A stretch of DNA of 40,828 bases from Desulfarculaceae bacterium (GCA_021737645.1 JAIPDO010000035.1:1-40828); one strand, 5' to 3'; shown: positions 1-8,566, counted from the first letter of the stretch. Notes: generated by a model not told the origin, from the letters alone. Made by a program: numbers and translations.

Positions 1-303
1 CAGGCGGGCGGCCACGGCGCGCTCCAACTCGGGCCGGGCCATGAGGCGCTTATGCACCTCCCGGCGCATGGCCTCCCCCACCTCCTCCGGATTCAGGCCG
101 CGGCCCCGCAGGGCCAGCACCGCTTCCACCAACTGGCGGGCCAGTTTTTCCACTGCCTGGCGTCCGGCCGGGTCCAAGCCCCGAGGCGGGGCCTGGGTGG
201 TGGCCCTTTCCATGACCAGGGAACGGGAGGCCGTCGTCTCGCCGCCCAGCCACCTGGCCAGGTCCACGGCTGCGGCCAAGATCACGCGCTCGGATGCTTG
301 CAA
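1..303 (-). CDS. Hypothetical protein, N-terminal fragment cut by the window edge
   Basis: An open reverse-strand frame of 101 codons runs off the left edge. The only in-frame start with a ribosome site is TTG at 303, preceded by GAGAGGGG about five bases upstream; an in-frame TAG lies just before it. The visible part is Ala/Arg/Glu-rich and probably helical, with the stretches LARWLGGET, KLARQLVEAVLALRGRG and NPEEVGEAMRREVHKR. I recognise no family. It is divergent from pepP. The frame has the strong third-position GC bias of its neighbours, which supports coding, but the rare start and the truncation keep confidence moderate. A GTG at 285 is an alternative start. Confidence 0.5.
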   Translation of the reverse strand, partial: MQASERVILAAAVDLARWLGGETTASRSLVMERATTQAPPRGLDPAGRQAVEKLARQLVEAVLALRGRGLNPEEVGEAMRREVHKRLMARPELERAVAARL

Positions 304-398
304 AGCTGCCCCTCTCTAGCCCGCATGTTTCATGAGGGCTGATAGTCCCTACTACATACCCCAGGCCCCGACCTTGGCGCAAGCAGGCGGCCCCGGCC

Positions 399-427
399 TT
401 GCCACCCAGGAGGCCCGATGCTATAAA
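399..427 (+). promoter_or_regulatory. Sigma-70-type promoter for the pepP operon
   Basis: TTGCCA at 399-404 and TATAAA at 422-427 are separated by exactly 17 bases, in the divergent intergenic region 304-474. Transcription would start near 434, giving a leader of about 40 bases before pepP. This is the only good pair I see between the two divergent genes. Confidence 0.55.
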
Positions 428-474
428 ATCTTATACAGGCTGAACAAATCCCCAGCCGCCAGCAGGAGAGCGAC

Positions 475-1575
475 ATGATAAAAACCAGGCTCGCCGCGCT
501 ACGCAGACTGCTCGAACAACAGGGTCTGGACGCTCTTTTGGTCACCTTGCCCGCCAACCGGCGCTATCTCAGTGGGTTTTCCCCGGACGACGGCCAGTGG
601 GGCGAAAGCTCGGGATGCCTTTTGATAAGTCAAACCGCGGCCTTGATGCTCACCGACTTCCGCTATGAGCTTACGGCCCGGGCCCAGGCCCCCTATTTTG
701 AGACCCTGATCTACCACCAGGGCCTGGCTCCTCTCGTGGCCATGATCGCCCCGGAGCTGGGCCTCAAGAACCTGGCTTACGAGTCCGAGGCCATGCTGGA
801 CTCCTGGCGTCAGCGCCTGGTGCAGCACCTGCCCGGCGTGGAGCTGAAGCCCACCCTGGGGCTGGTCTCCAAGCTACGGGTCAAGAAAAACAGCGCGGAA
901 ATCAAGGCCTTGTCCGCCAGCCTGGCCCTCATGGAAAAAGTCTTGGACCAAACCCTGGCCGGGGAACTGGTGGGCAGGCGCGAGCGCGAGGTGGCCCTGT
1001 CCATCGCCCGGGCGGTGGAAGACGCCGGGGCCGAAGGGGTCTCCTTCCCGCCCACCGTGGCATCCGGCCCCAACGGGGCCGAGCCTCACGCCGAGAGCGG
1101 CGAGCGGGTCATTGAGCGGGGCGACCCCATCGTCTTTGACGTGGGGGCCAAGCTGAACGGCTACTGCTCGGATATCTCGCGCACCGTGGTGGCCGGGGGC
1201 CTGGAGGCGGCGGACGAGCGCTTCGCCCAGATATACGGCACCACCCTGGCCGCCAAGAACAAGGCCTACGATGAGATAATGCCCGGCATAACCGGCGGCG
1301 AGGCCGACGGCATTGCCCGTGAGGTGATCGATCAGGCCGGTTTCGGGGCGCGCTTCGGCCACTCCCTGGGCCACGGGGTGGGCCTGGCCACCCACGAGGA
1401 CCCTCGGGTGGGACCCAGGGCCGACGATATCTTGGAGCCGGGCATGGTCTTCACCATCGAGCCTGGCATCTATTTGCCCGGCTGGGGAGGGGTGCGCCTG
1501 GAGGACATGGTGCTGCTCACCGGGGAAGGCTGCATGCGCCTGGGAAACCTGGACCGCTTTTATGACATCGCCTGA
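475..1575 (+). CDS. pepP: Xaa-Pro aminopeptidase, M24B family
   Basis: This 366-residue cytoplasmic metallopeptidase removes N-terminal residues preceding proline. Residues 1-130 form the creatinase-type N-terminal domain and about 138-360 the pita-bread catalytic domain. The five metal ligands of the family are visible: D222 and D233 in FDVGAKLNGYCSD, H296 in FGHSLGHGVGL, E329 in FTIEPGIY and E343 in RLEDMV. Length is typical of the short PepP/PepQ type. AGGAG precedes the ATG by six bases. It overlaps the following xer gene by 14 bases, which suggests translational coupling. Whether the substrate is a dipeptide or a longer peptide cannot be told from sequence. Confidence 0.9.
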   Translation: MIKTRLAALRRLLEQQGLDALLVTLPANRRYLSGFSPDDGQWGESSGCLLISQTAALMLTDFRYELTARAQAPYFETLIYHQGLAPLVAMIAPELGLKNLAYESEAMLDSWRQRLVQHLPGVELKPTLGLVSKLRVKKNSAEIKALSASLALMEKVLDQTLAGELVGRREREVALSIARAVEDAGAEGVSFPPTVASGPNGAEPHAESGERVIERGDPIVFDVGAKLNGYCSDISRTVVAGGLEAADERFAQIYGTTLAAKNKAYDEIMPGITGGEADGIAREVIDQAGFGARFGHSLGHGVGLATHEDPRVGPRADDILEPGMVFTIEPGIYLPGWGGVRLEDMVLLTGEGCMRLGNLDRFYDIA

Positions 1576-2479
1576 TCCCCAGGCCCCGGCCCTGCACCAG
1601 GCGGTGGACCGCTATTTGGCCCACCTAGCCACCGAGCGAGGCCTGGCCGCCAACTCGGTCAGCTCCTATGCCGAGGACCTGGCCGACCTCACCGATTTCC
1701 TGCTCAAGCAGGAAGTCAGCTCCTGGGGCCAGGTGGAGCCGCTGCACGTGGTGGCCTTTTTGTCCCAGGCGGCGCAGCAGGGGCTGGCCCCCCGCACCAG
1801 GGCCCGGCGGCTCTCCGCCGCCCGGGGACTGGTGGCCTGGCTGCTCAAGCGGGGCGAACTGAGCAAAGACCCTCTGACCGGGCTGGTGGGGCCTCGCCTG
1901 CCCGACGGCCTGCCCTATTTCCTCAGCCGGGACGAGGTGGAACGCCTGCTGGACGCCCCGGACCCCTTGAGCGATTTGGGACGCCGGGACCGGGCCATGC
2001 TGGAGCTGATGTACGCCGCCGGGCTCCGGGTAAGCGAGGTCATCAGCCTGGGAGTGGGCGACGTACAGTTCCAGGTGGGGTGCCTGCTGGTGCACGGCAA
2101 GGGGGACAAGGAGCGTTTGGTGCCGGTGCACGAAACGGCGCTCAAGGTGCTGAAGCATTATTTGGAAGGCCCCCGCGCCCGCCTGCTCAAGGGCAAGCGG
2201 CACGAGGAGGTTTTTTTGAACAACCGGGGCGACGGCCTTAGCCGCATGGGCCTGTGGAAGATCATCCACAAGTATCTGCAAAAGGCGGGCATCAACGGGC
2301 CGGTGACCCCCCACACCCTGCGCCACACCTTTGCCACCCATCTTTTGGAGGGCGGGGCCGATCTCAGGAGCGTGCAACTAATGCTGGGGCACAGCGACAT
2401 AAGCACCACCCAGGTCTACACCCACGTCACCCGCCGGCGGCTGGTGGAGGTTCATCGCCGCCACCACCCACGGGGTTAG
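1562..2479 (+). CDS. xerD: Tyrosine site-specific recombinase, XerD/XerC type
   Basis: A 305-residue recombinase of the Xer family, which resolves chromosome dimers at dif next to FtsK. The N-terminal SAM-like core-binding domain covers about residues 10-100 and the catalytic domain 115-300. All catalytic residues are present: R156 in AAGLRVSEV, K180 in HGKGDKER, H251 and R254 in HTLRHTFATH, H277 in LGHSDIS, and nucleophile Y286 in QVYTHV. Length is the family norm and there is no sign of mobile-element context, so this is a housekeeping Xer. XerD is preferred over XerC from overall resemblance only. It starts inside the end of pepP and is followed seven bases later by the next gene. Confidence 0.88.
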   Translation: MTSPDPQAPALHQAVDRYLAHLATERGLAANSVSSYAEDLADLTDFLLKQEVSSWGQVEPLHVVAFLSQAAQQGLAPRTRARRLSAARGLVAWLLKRGELSKDPLTGLVGPRLPDGLPYFLSRDEVERLLDAPDPLSDLGRRDRAMLELMYAAGLRVSEVISLGVGDVQFQVGCLLVHGKGDKERLVPVHETALKVLKHYLEGPRARLLKGKRHEEVFLNNRGDGLSRMGLWKIIHKYLQKAGINGPVTPHTLRHTFATHLLEGGADLRSVQLMLGHSDISTTQVYTHVTRRRLVEVHRRHHPRG

Positions 2480-2486
2480 GCAGGAC

Positions 2487-5168
2487 ATGGCCAACAAACC
2501 CGGCAAAAAGCGCTCCCAACGCGATGTGGAGGTGATAACCACCCACATCAACGCCGACTACGACGCCCTGGCCTCCATGCTGGCGGCCGCCAAGCTCTAC
2601 CCCGAGGCCATGCTGGTGCTGCCCGGCTCCCAAGAGCGCAATTTGCGCAACTTTTTCGTGGACTCGGTGTGCTTCCTGTACAACTTCGTCAAGGTAAAGC
2701 AGGTGCCCTTTGAGCGGGTGCGGCGTTTGATCGTGGTGGACACCCGCCAAAAGGAGCGCATCGGCCCCTTGGGTCCCCTGGCCGACGACCCCGAGGTGGA
2801 GGTGCACGCCTTTGACCACCACCCCGACAGCGCCAACGACGTCAAAACCAGTTACCAGATCGTGGAGCCGGTGGGCTCCACGGTGACCGTGCTCAGCCAA
2901 CTGCTGCGCAACCAGGGAGTGGCTCTGAGCGAAGGCGAGGCCACCCTATTGGCCCTGGGCATCTACGAAGACACCGGCAGCTTCACTTTCAGCTCCACCA
3001 CCCCGGCCGACTACGGGGCCGCCGCCTGGCTACTCAGTCAGGGGGCCAACCTCAGCGTGGTCTCCAACCTCATCACCCGCGAGCTGACCGCCGAAGAAGT
3101 GGGGCTTCTCAATGACCTCATCAGCGCGGCCGAGACCCTAAACGTGGGAGGCGCCTCCCTGGTGGTGAGCCATGTGAGCCGCGACTTTTATGTGCCCGAG
3201 TTCGCGGTGTTGGTGCACAAGTTCATGGACATGGAAAATTTGGACGCCCTGTTCGCCCTGGCCCGCATGGAGGGGCGCATCTACATGGTGGCCCGCTCGC
3301 GCCTGCCCGAGGTGGATGCGGGGGCCATCGCCCAGGCCATGGGCGGCGGAGGCCACCCCACCGCGGCCAGCGCCACCCTGAAGGACATGACTCTGGTGGA
3401 AGCGGGCGAGCGCCTGACCAACGTGTTGCGCTCGTCCATCAACCCCACCATCCTGGCCCAGGACCTCATGACCTCCCCGCCCATCACCGTGCCCGCCGAG
3501 ACCACCCTCAAGGAGGCGGAGCAGGTGCTCACCCGCTACAACGTAAACGTGTTGCCGGTGAGACAGGGCAGCGAGGTCAGGGGCGTCATCACCCGCCAGA
3601 CCGTGGAAAAAGCGGTGTACCACGGCCTGGGAGGCCTCAGCGTGGTGGAGTACATGACCCCCCACGTGGAGGTGCTCTCGCCCCGGGCCACCTTGCTGGA
3701 GGTGGAACAGGCGGTGGTGGAGCGCCGCCAGCGCCTAGTGCCGGTGATGCAGGACGGCACGCTCATGGGGGTCATCACCCGCACCGACCTGCTCAATACC
3801 CTCATCGAAAACCCTCTGATCACCGAGCGCCTGGTGGACCGCAACGAGGGCCCCCGCACGGTGCGCAACAAGAACATCAAGAGCCTAATGGGCGAGCGCC
3901 TGCCCCGGCGGGTCATGTCCATCCTCAAGGAGATGGGCCAGACGGCCGGAGAACTGGGCTTTAAGGCCTATCTGGTGGGCGGATCGGTGCGCGATCTGTT
4001 CCTCAGGCGGGAAAACCTGGATCTGGACGTGGTGGTGGAGGGCGACGGCATCGCCTTTGCCCGCCGCTTTGGGAAGCTGCATCCGGAGGTGAAGGTGCGC
4101 ACCCACAAGAAGTTCAGCACCGCCAACATCATCTTCGAGGCAAGCGGGCTCAGCCTGGACGTGGCTACCGCCCGCCTGGAATACTACGACTCCCCGGCCG
4201 CCCTGCCGGTGGTGGAGCTATCCAGCCTCAAGCTGGACCTGTACCGCCGCGACTTCACCATCAACACCCTGGCGGTGCAGCTCAACCCGACTGGATTCGG
4301 CCAGCTTATCGACTTTTTCGACGGCCTGCGCGATATCAAGGAAAAGGCGGTGCGCGTAATGCACAACCTTTCCTTTGTGGAAGACCCCACCAGGGTCTTT
4401 AGGGCGGTGCGCTTTGAGCAGCGCTTCGGCTTCCGCATCGGCAAGCTCACCGAGGGCTTGGTGAAAAACGCGGTGAAGATCGACGCCTTCAAGCGCCTTT
4501 CCCCCCGGCGGCTCTTTGGCGAGTTTCGCCAAATGCTGGAAGAAGAGCGGGCCGTGGCCTGTTTGCAGCGCCTCAGGGATCTTAAGCTGCTCTACGTCTT
4601 CCACCCCGAGCTGAAGCTGGACCTCAAGGACGAGGAGTTGTTGGAGGACCTGGAAGAAGCCCTGGCCTGGCACCGGCTTTCCTTTCTGGACCACCCGGTG
4701 GAGCAGTGGCTGGTATACTACCTGGGCCTTAGCGACCCCTTGGAGCCCGAGGGCCGCCAGGCCCTGGGCCGTCGCCTGGGAATGTCGCGCAAGCAGTGCG
4801 ACGAGTTGGAGAGCGAGAGGCAGCGGGCGCTGACGGCCATGAACCTTTTGCAGCGCAAAAAACCGGCCGCCTCGGATATATATTTCCTGCTGCACTCCCA
4901 ACGGCCCGAGTTTCAGCTCTACATCATGGCCAAAGCCAACCGCAAATGGGCCAAGAAGGCGGTGAGCCAGTACATGCTGTCCCTGTCCCGGGTGCGGCCG
5001 GATATGGATGGCCAAGACTTGAAGGCCCTGGGTTATGCCCCCGGCCCATTGTTCAAACGCATCCTGGACCGGCTGACCGCCGCCCGCCTGGACGGCGAGG
5101 TGCTCACCAGGGACCAGGAGGAACGCTTGGTGATGAAAGAATTCAAAAAAACCGGCGGTGCGGCCTAA
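2487..5168 (+). CDS. DHH-CBS-CBS-tRNA nucleotidyltransferase (CCA- or A-adding) fusion
   Basis: An 893-residue multidomain protein. Residues 13-320 are a DHH/DHHA1 phosphoesterase module: H20, D24 and D26 in THINADYD, D85, D110-H111-H112, D162, and GGGGH at 286-290. Two CBS domains cover about 325-375 and 385-440. The rest is a class II polymerase-beta nucleotidyltransferase with GGSVRD at 499-503, catalytic D512 and D514 in LDLDVVVEG, YRRDFTINTLA, and the RNA-binding head motif EDPTRVFRAVRFEQRFG. Known relatives, such as the Aquifex A-adding enzyme, finish or repair tRNA 3' CCA ends. Sequence alone does not say whether this one adds CC, A or CCA. The DHH part may act as a nuclease or phosphatase, and the CBS pair may bind adenylates. 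GGCAGGAC precedes the ATG. Confidence 0.88.
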   Translation: MANKPGKKRSQRDVEVITTHINADYDALASMLAAAKLYPEAMLVLPGSQERNLRNFFVDSVCFLYNFVKVKQVPFERVRRLIVVDTRQKERIGPLGPLADDPEVEVHAFDHHPDSANDVKTSYQIVEPVGSTVTVLSQLLRNQGVALSEGEATLLALGIYEDTGSFTFSSTTPADYGAAAWLLSQGANLSVVSNLITRELTAEEVGLLNDLISAAETLNVGGASLVVSHVSRDFYVPEFAVLVHKFMDMENLDALFALARMEGRIYMVARSRLPEVDAGAIAQAMGGGGHPTAASATLKDMTLVEAGERLTNVLRSSINPTILAQDLMTSPPITVPAETTLKEAEQVLTRYNVNVLPVRQGSEVRGVITRQTVEKAVYHGLGGLSVVEYMTPHVEVLSPRATLLEVEQAVVERRQRLVPVMQDGTLMGVITRTDLLNTLIENPLITERLVDRNEGPRTVRNKNIKSLMGERLPRRVMSILKEMGQTAGELGFKAYLVGGSVRDLFLRRENLDLDVVVEGDGIAFARRFGKLHPEVKVRTHKKFSTANIIFEASGLSLDVATARLEYYDSPAALPVVELSSLKLDLYRRDFTINTLAVQLNPTGFGQLIDFFDGLRDIKEKAVRVMHNLSFVEDPTRVFRAVRFEQRFGFRIGKLTEGLVKNAVKIDAFKRLSPRRLFGEFRQMLEEERAVACLQRLRDLKLLYVFHPELKLDLKDEELLEDLEEALAWHRLSFLDHPVEQWLVYYLGLSDPLEPEGRQALGRRLGMSRKQCDELESERQRALTAMNLLQRKKPAASDIYFLLHSQRPEFQLYIMAKANRKWAKKAVSQYMLSLSRVRPDMDGQDLKALGYAPGPLFKRILDRLTAARLDGEVLTRDQEERLVMKEFKKTGGAA

Positions 5169-5839
5169 TGGACTGGCTGATCAACTTCCTGCTCAAACTG
5201 GTGATGCTGGCCCCGCCCATCCTCATGGCCCTGACCGTGCACGAGGCTTCCCACGCCCTGGTGGCCTGGCTCAGGGGCGACCCCACGGCCAAGCAAAGAA
5301 AGCGCATGAGCCTCAACCCGCTCAACCATCTGGACCCGGCGGGCACCCTGGTGTTTTTCGTCACCGCCTGGTTCGGGGCGGGCTTCGGCTGGGCCAAGCC
5401 GGTGCCCATCGACGCGCGGCGCCTGCGCGACCCCCGCTGGGACATGGTTTGGATCTCCGCCGCCGGGCCGGTGAGCAACGTCCTGTTCGCCCTGGTCATC
5501 GCCGGGGCACTGTATCTGCTGGTCCAGGCCGGGGTCTTCTCCGGCTACGCCGAGTGGAAGTGGTATTTCGGGCAGATGATGATCGTGGGGGTCACGGTCA
5601 ATATCATCCTGGCCTTCTTCAACCTGATCCCCCTGCCCCCCCTGGACGGCTCGGGCATCCTCACCGGCCTGCTTCCGGCCAAGGCCGCCATGCGCTACCA
5701 ACAGCTCAACCGCTACGGTTTCGTCATCCTCCTGGCCCTGATCTTTTTGCCCCGTTGGCTGCCGGGCATGCCCAATTTGGTGGGCTACCTGGTTCTATTG
5801 CCGGCCCAATCCGTGCTAAACCTACTGTTGCCCTATTAA
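5168..5839 (+). CDS. Site-2 protease family membrane metalloprotease (M50, YwhC-like)
   Basis: A 223-residue polytopic membrane protein whose ATG overlaps the preceding TAA by one base, so it is translationally coupled. The zinc motif HEASH is at residues 25-29 in the first membrane helix, and the third ligand region is NLIPLPPLDGSG (NPDG-type). AGPVSN and several hydrophobic segments match the short, PDZ-less M50B branch. These proteases cut within the membrane, but the substrate of this branch is generally unknown. The start is fixed by the overlap and by the position of the first helix. In many related genomes such a gene sits next to scpA, as here. Confidence 0.87.
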   Translation: MDWLINFLLKLVMLAPPILMALTVHEASHALVAWLRGDPTAKQRKRMSLNPLNHLDPAGTLVFFVTAWFGAGFGWAKPVPIDARRLRDPRWDMVWISAAGPVSNVLFALVIAGALYLLVQAGVFSGYAEWKWYFGQMMIVGVTVNIILAFFNLIPLPPLDGSGILTGLLPAKAAMRYQQLNRYGFVILLALIFLPRWLPGMPNLVGYLVLLPAQSVLNLLLPY

Positions 5840-5850
5840 AAGGTGGTCGC

Positions 5851-6621
5851 ATGGACGTCGCGGTAAAGCTGGAGATATTCGAAGGGCCCCTGGACCTGCT
5901 TTTGCACCTCATTCGTAAGAACGAGGTGGACATCTACGACATCCCCGTGGCCCTGATCACCAAGCAATACTTGAGCTACCTGGACCTTCTGCAAGACATG
6001 TCCATCGCCGTGGCCGGGGAGTTTCTGGTCATGGCCTCCACCTTGCTGCACATCAAAAGCCGCCAGCTTTTGCCCTCCTACGACTCTTCCGAGGACCAGG
6101 AAGAGGAGGACCCCCGCCAGGACCTGGTGGAGCGGCTCAAGGAGCATATGCGCATAAAGGTGGCGGCTGATAAGCTGGGCGAGCGCGACCTGTTGGACCG
6201 GGACGTGTTCACCAGGGGCGGCGCCCGCCGCGAGTTGGACAAGGTGCGCGCCGGGGAAGAGGAGGTCATCGAGGCCGGGGTGTTCGACCTCATCGAGGCC
6301 TTCCACCGCCTGATGACCCACCGTCATGAGCAGATGGTGCTGGAGATACCCAAGGACCGGGTCTCCCTGGAAGATCGCATCGGCGAGTTGCTGGAGGAGC
6401 TGCGCATCAAGCAGACCATGACCTTTGAGGAGTTTTTCGCCGAGCAGCGCACCCGGCCCCAACTGGTGGTAACCTTCCTGGCCCTACTGGAACTTAACCG
6501 GGTGGGTCTGCTAAGAATCTATCAGGAGCGCGTGGCCCCGGCCCCCAACGAGCCGACCCAGTGGGGGATCATGCGCATTTACTTCCAGGCCTCGGGCAGG
6601 CAAGAGGAGGACGAGGCTTGA
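5851..6621 (+). CDS. scpA: Segregation and condensation protein A (kleisin)
   Basis: A 256-residue kleisin that links the SMC heads and binds an ScpB dimer to form bacterial condensin. The N-terminal SMC-neck binding region is clear (EIFEGPLDLLLHLI, then DIYDIPVALITKQYL), followed by an acidic linker around EEEDPRQD and a winged-helix C-terminus with MTFEEFF and VTFLALLELNRVGLL. Length is typical. The ATG follows AAAAGGTGG. The gene begins 11 bases after the M50 gene and overlaps scpB by four bases (TTGA), which supports a conserved scpA-scpB pair. Confidence 0.95.
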   Translation: MDVAVKLEIFEGPLDLLLHLIRKNEVDIYDIPVALITKQYLSYLDLLQDMSIAVAGEFLVMASTLLHIKSRQLLPSYDSSEDQEEEDPRQDLVERLKEHMRIKVAADKLGERDLLDRDVFTRGGARRELDKVRAGEEEVIEAGVFDLIEAFHRLMTHRHEQMVLEIPKDRVSLEDRIGELLEELRIKQTMTFEEFFAEQRTRPQLVVTFLALLELNRVGLLRIYQERVAPAPNEPTQWGIMRIYFQASGRQEEDEA

Positions 6622-7607
6622 GCCGCGATTTGAAAAGAATAATCGAGGCCCTGTTGTTTGTCTCGGAAACGCCCTTGAACCTGGCGCAGCTATGCCAGGT
6701 TCTCGAGGACAATCAGCGGGATGCGGTCAAGCAGGCCATTGCGGAGTTGGAAGAGGAATACAACCAGTCCGGGCGGGCCATGGAGATCGTGCAGGTGGCC
6801 GGAGGCTGGGTGTTCCGCACTCGCAAGGAAATGGCTTTTTGGCTGCGCAAGCTAAAAAAGCAGCAGGTAACCCGCCTTTCCAAGGCCGCCCTCGAAACCC
6901 TGTCGGTGGTGGCCTACAAGCAGCCGGTGCTCAAGGCCGAAATAGAGCGCATCCGTGGGGTGGAGGTGGGAGGCATCCTGCGCACCCTCATGGAAAAAAA
7001 CCTGGTGCGGGTGGCTGGGCGTGAGGACCTGCCCGGAAAGCCGCTTATCTACTGCACCACCCGCCGCTTCCTGGAGGTTTTCGACCTGCAAGACCTCAAG
7101 GACCTGCCCACCCTGGAGGAGTTGGAAAAACTGGCCGGCATCGCAGAGGGCACACCCTCGGACCAGGACGGCGAACTGCCCTTGGGCGCGCCCCAGGCCC
7201 TCAGCCTGGACGACCTGATCCCCGTGGAAGGCGGGCTGCCTCCCCTGAAAGAGGCCGAGGATGGCGAGGGCGAGGACGATGAATGGGACCTGCCGCCCGA
7301 TCAGGACGGCGAGGGCGAAGCGGCCCAGGCGGGCGAGGCCGAACCGCGGGAGCCCGCCCCAGCCGAGGCGCGACAGGACGCCCAGGACGCCGAACAGCAG
7401 GCCCCGGGCGCAAAGATGCCCGAACAGTCCGGTGACGCCCCCCAAGAGCAAGACAGCGTCCCAGAGCTGGAGCCGGAAACTCGGGACGAACCGGAACCCG
7501 AACCCGAGCCCGAGGCTGAGCCTGAGGCTGAAACCGAAAAAACCGGGCCGCAAGACGCTGATGATGCGCTGAGCAAAACCGAGCCCGAAAAAAATCAGGA
7601 TCAATGA
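6618..7607 (+). CDS. scpB: Segregation and condensation protein B with long acidic tail
   Basis: A 329-residue protein. Residues 1-165 are the ScpB double winged-helix core (RIIEALLFVSETPLNLAQL, ALETLSVVAYKQPVLKAEIERIRG, LPGKPLIYCTT), which dimerises and binds ScpA. I place the start at TTG 6618, not at an upstream ATG: TTG overlaps the scpA stop, AGGAGG lies 8-9 bases before it, and the family homology begins there. Residues from about 190 onward are a very acidic, low-complexity Glu/Pro/Ala/Asp tail ending in alternating Glu-Pro repeats. Ordinary ScpB lacks a tail this long. It overlaps rluB by four bases (ATGA). Confidence 0.93.
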   Translation: MSRDLKRIIEALLFVSETPLNLAQLCQVLEDNQRDAVKQAIAELEEEYNQSGRAMEIVQVAGGWVFRTRKEMAFWLRKLKKQQVTRLSKAALETLSVVAYKQPVLKAEIERIRGVEVGGILRTLMEKNLVRVAGREDLPGKPLIYCTTRRFLEVFDLQDLKDLPTLEELEKLAGIAEGTPSDQDGELPLGAPQALSLDDLIPVEGGLPPLKEAEDGEGEDDEWDLPPDQDGEGEAAQAGEAEPREPAPAEARQDAQDAEQQAPGAKMPEQSGDAPQEQDSVPELEPETRDEPEPEPEPEAEPEAETEKTGPQDADDALSKTEPEKNQDQ

Positions 7608-8440
7608 CCAAACAGCGCCTACATAAAATCCTGGCCCAGGCCGGAGTGGCCAGCCGCCGGGCGGCCGAGGATATGATCGCCGCCGGACGGGTGGCGGTGG
7701 ACGGCAAGATGATGAACCAGCCGGGCGACTCCGCCGACCCGGCCACCCAGAAAATCACCATCGACGGCAAGCCCCTGCCCCCGCCGGAGCACAAGGAATA
7801 TTGGGTGGTCAACAAACCGGCCGGTGTGGTGAGTACGGTCAGCGACCCCCAGGGACGCCCCACGGTGCTCAGCCTGCTGCCCCCGGAGGCGGCGGGACGC
7901 CTCTACCCGGTGGGGCGGCTGGACTACGACAGCGAAGGGCTGCTGCTCATGACCAACGACGGCGAGTTGTTCCAGCGGCTCACCCACCCCAGCCACCAGG
8001 TGCCCAAGCGCTATCTGGTGTGGGTGGACGGGCGGCCCGGACCGGTTGTGTTGCAGCGGCTGCGCACCGGGGTGCCCATAGAGGGCGGAGTCACCGCTCC
8101 GGCCAAGGTGGGCATCAAGTCCTCGGGCAAAAACGGCAGCAAACTCAGTTTTCTGCTCACCGAGGGCAAAAAACGCGAGATAAGGCGCATGTGCGTGGAG
8201 GTGGGCCACCGGGTCCAGCGCCTGGTCCGGGTGGGCATCGGCCCCCTGCGCCTGGGCGATCTGCCCCTGGGGGAGGCCCGGCGTCTGCGCCGCAACGAAA
8301 TTTTAGCTCTTAGACAAGCGGTGGGCCTTAAGGAGGCTTGCAAACCCAGCGGTGATGGTGTACAAAAAACACCGCACGGAAAAGCCGAGCAAGCAGGGGG
8401 CCGCAAGCGCAAGCAAAGCCCCCGCCGCATACGAGACTAA
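7604..8440 (+). CDS. rluB: 23S rRNA pseudouridine synthase, RluB/RsuA family
   Basis: A 278-residue protein that converts uridine to pseudouridine in rRNA. Residues 3-60 are an S4 RNA-binding domain (LHKILAQAGVASRRAAEDMI), followed by the RsuA-type catalytic domain with D107 in GRLDYDSEGLLLMTNDGEL and the C-terminal GKKREIRRMC motif. The context (scpA-scpB-rluB) is the usual one for RluB, which acts on 23S rRNA. Residues beyond about 245 are a basic, low-complexity tail. The stop codon abuts the tRNA gene with no gap. Confidence 0.92.
   Translation: MTKQRLHKILAQAGVASRRAAEDMIAAGRVAVDGKMMNQPGDSADPATQKITIDGKPLPPPEHKEYWVVNKPAGVVSTVSDPQGRPTVLSLLPPEAAGRLYPVGRLDYDSEGLLLMTNDGELFQRLTHPSHQVPKRYLVWVDGRPGPVVLQRLRTGVPIEGGVTAPAKVGIKSSGKNGSKLSFLLTEGKKREIRRMCVEVGHRVQRLVRVGIGPLRLGDLPLGEARRLRRNEILALRQAVGLKEACKPSGDGVQKTPHGKAEQAGGRKRKQSPRRIRD
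8338..8366 (+). promoter_or_regulatory. Possible tRNA promoter inside the end of rluB
   Basis: TTGCAA at 8338-8343 and TACAAA at 8361-8366 are 17 bases apart, within the variable tail of rluB. A start near 8373 would give the tRNA-Val transcript a leader of about 70 bases. The pair matches consensus only partly, and the tRNA may instead be processed from the operon transcript. Confidence 0.35.
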
Positions 8441-8515
8441 AGGCCAGTAACTCAGTGGGAGAGTGCCATCCTCACACGGTGGAAGTCAGGGGTTCAAATC
8501 CCCTCTGGCCTACCA
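8441..8515 (+). tRNA. tRNA-Val (anticodon CAC)
   Basis: A complete cloverleaf. The acceptor AGGCCAG pairs perfectly with CTGGCCT, the D stem ACTC with GAGT, the anticodon stem CCATC with GGTGG (one G-U), and the T stem AGGGG with CCCCT around TTCAAAT. The seven-base anticodon loop CTCACAC at 8471-8477 gives anticodon CAC (8473-8475), which reads the valine codon GTG. The discriminator is A and CCA is encoded. The 5' end begins at the base immediately after the rluB stop codon. Confidence 0.95.
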
Positions 8516-8521
8516 AAATAA

Positions 8522-8566
8522 AAACAGGCGGTTAGCGGAGCACGCTAACCGCCTGTTTAGTTTTTT
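8522..8566 (+). terminator. Strong bidirectional intrinsic terminator
   Basis: A perfect 16-bp stem (AAACAGGCGGTTAGCG with its complement) closes a five-base loop GAGCA and is followed by AGTTTTTT on the forward strand. On the reverse strand the same hairpin is followed by TTATTTT. It ends both the rluB/tRNA transcript and the convergent DUF1638 operon. Confidence 0.93.

Noticed and set aside
41..342. Forward open frames of about 90 codons at the left edge
   Set aside because: Overlap the better-supported reverse-strand frame with a ribosome site; Arg/Ser/Pro- or His/Gly-rich artefact composition.
1562..2479. Tyrosine recombinase as an integrase of a mobile element
   Set aside because: Xer-type size and motifs, operon overlap with pepP, and no attachment-site repeats at the downstream tRNA-Val that I can find.
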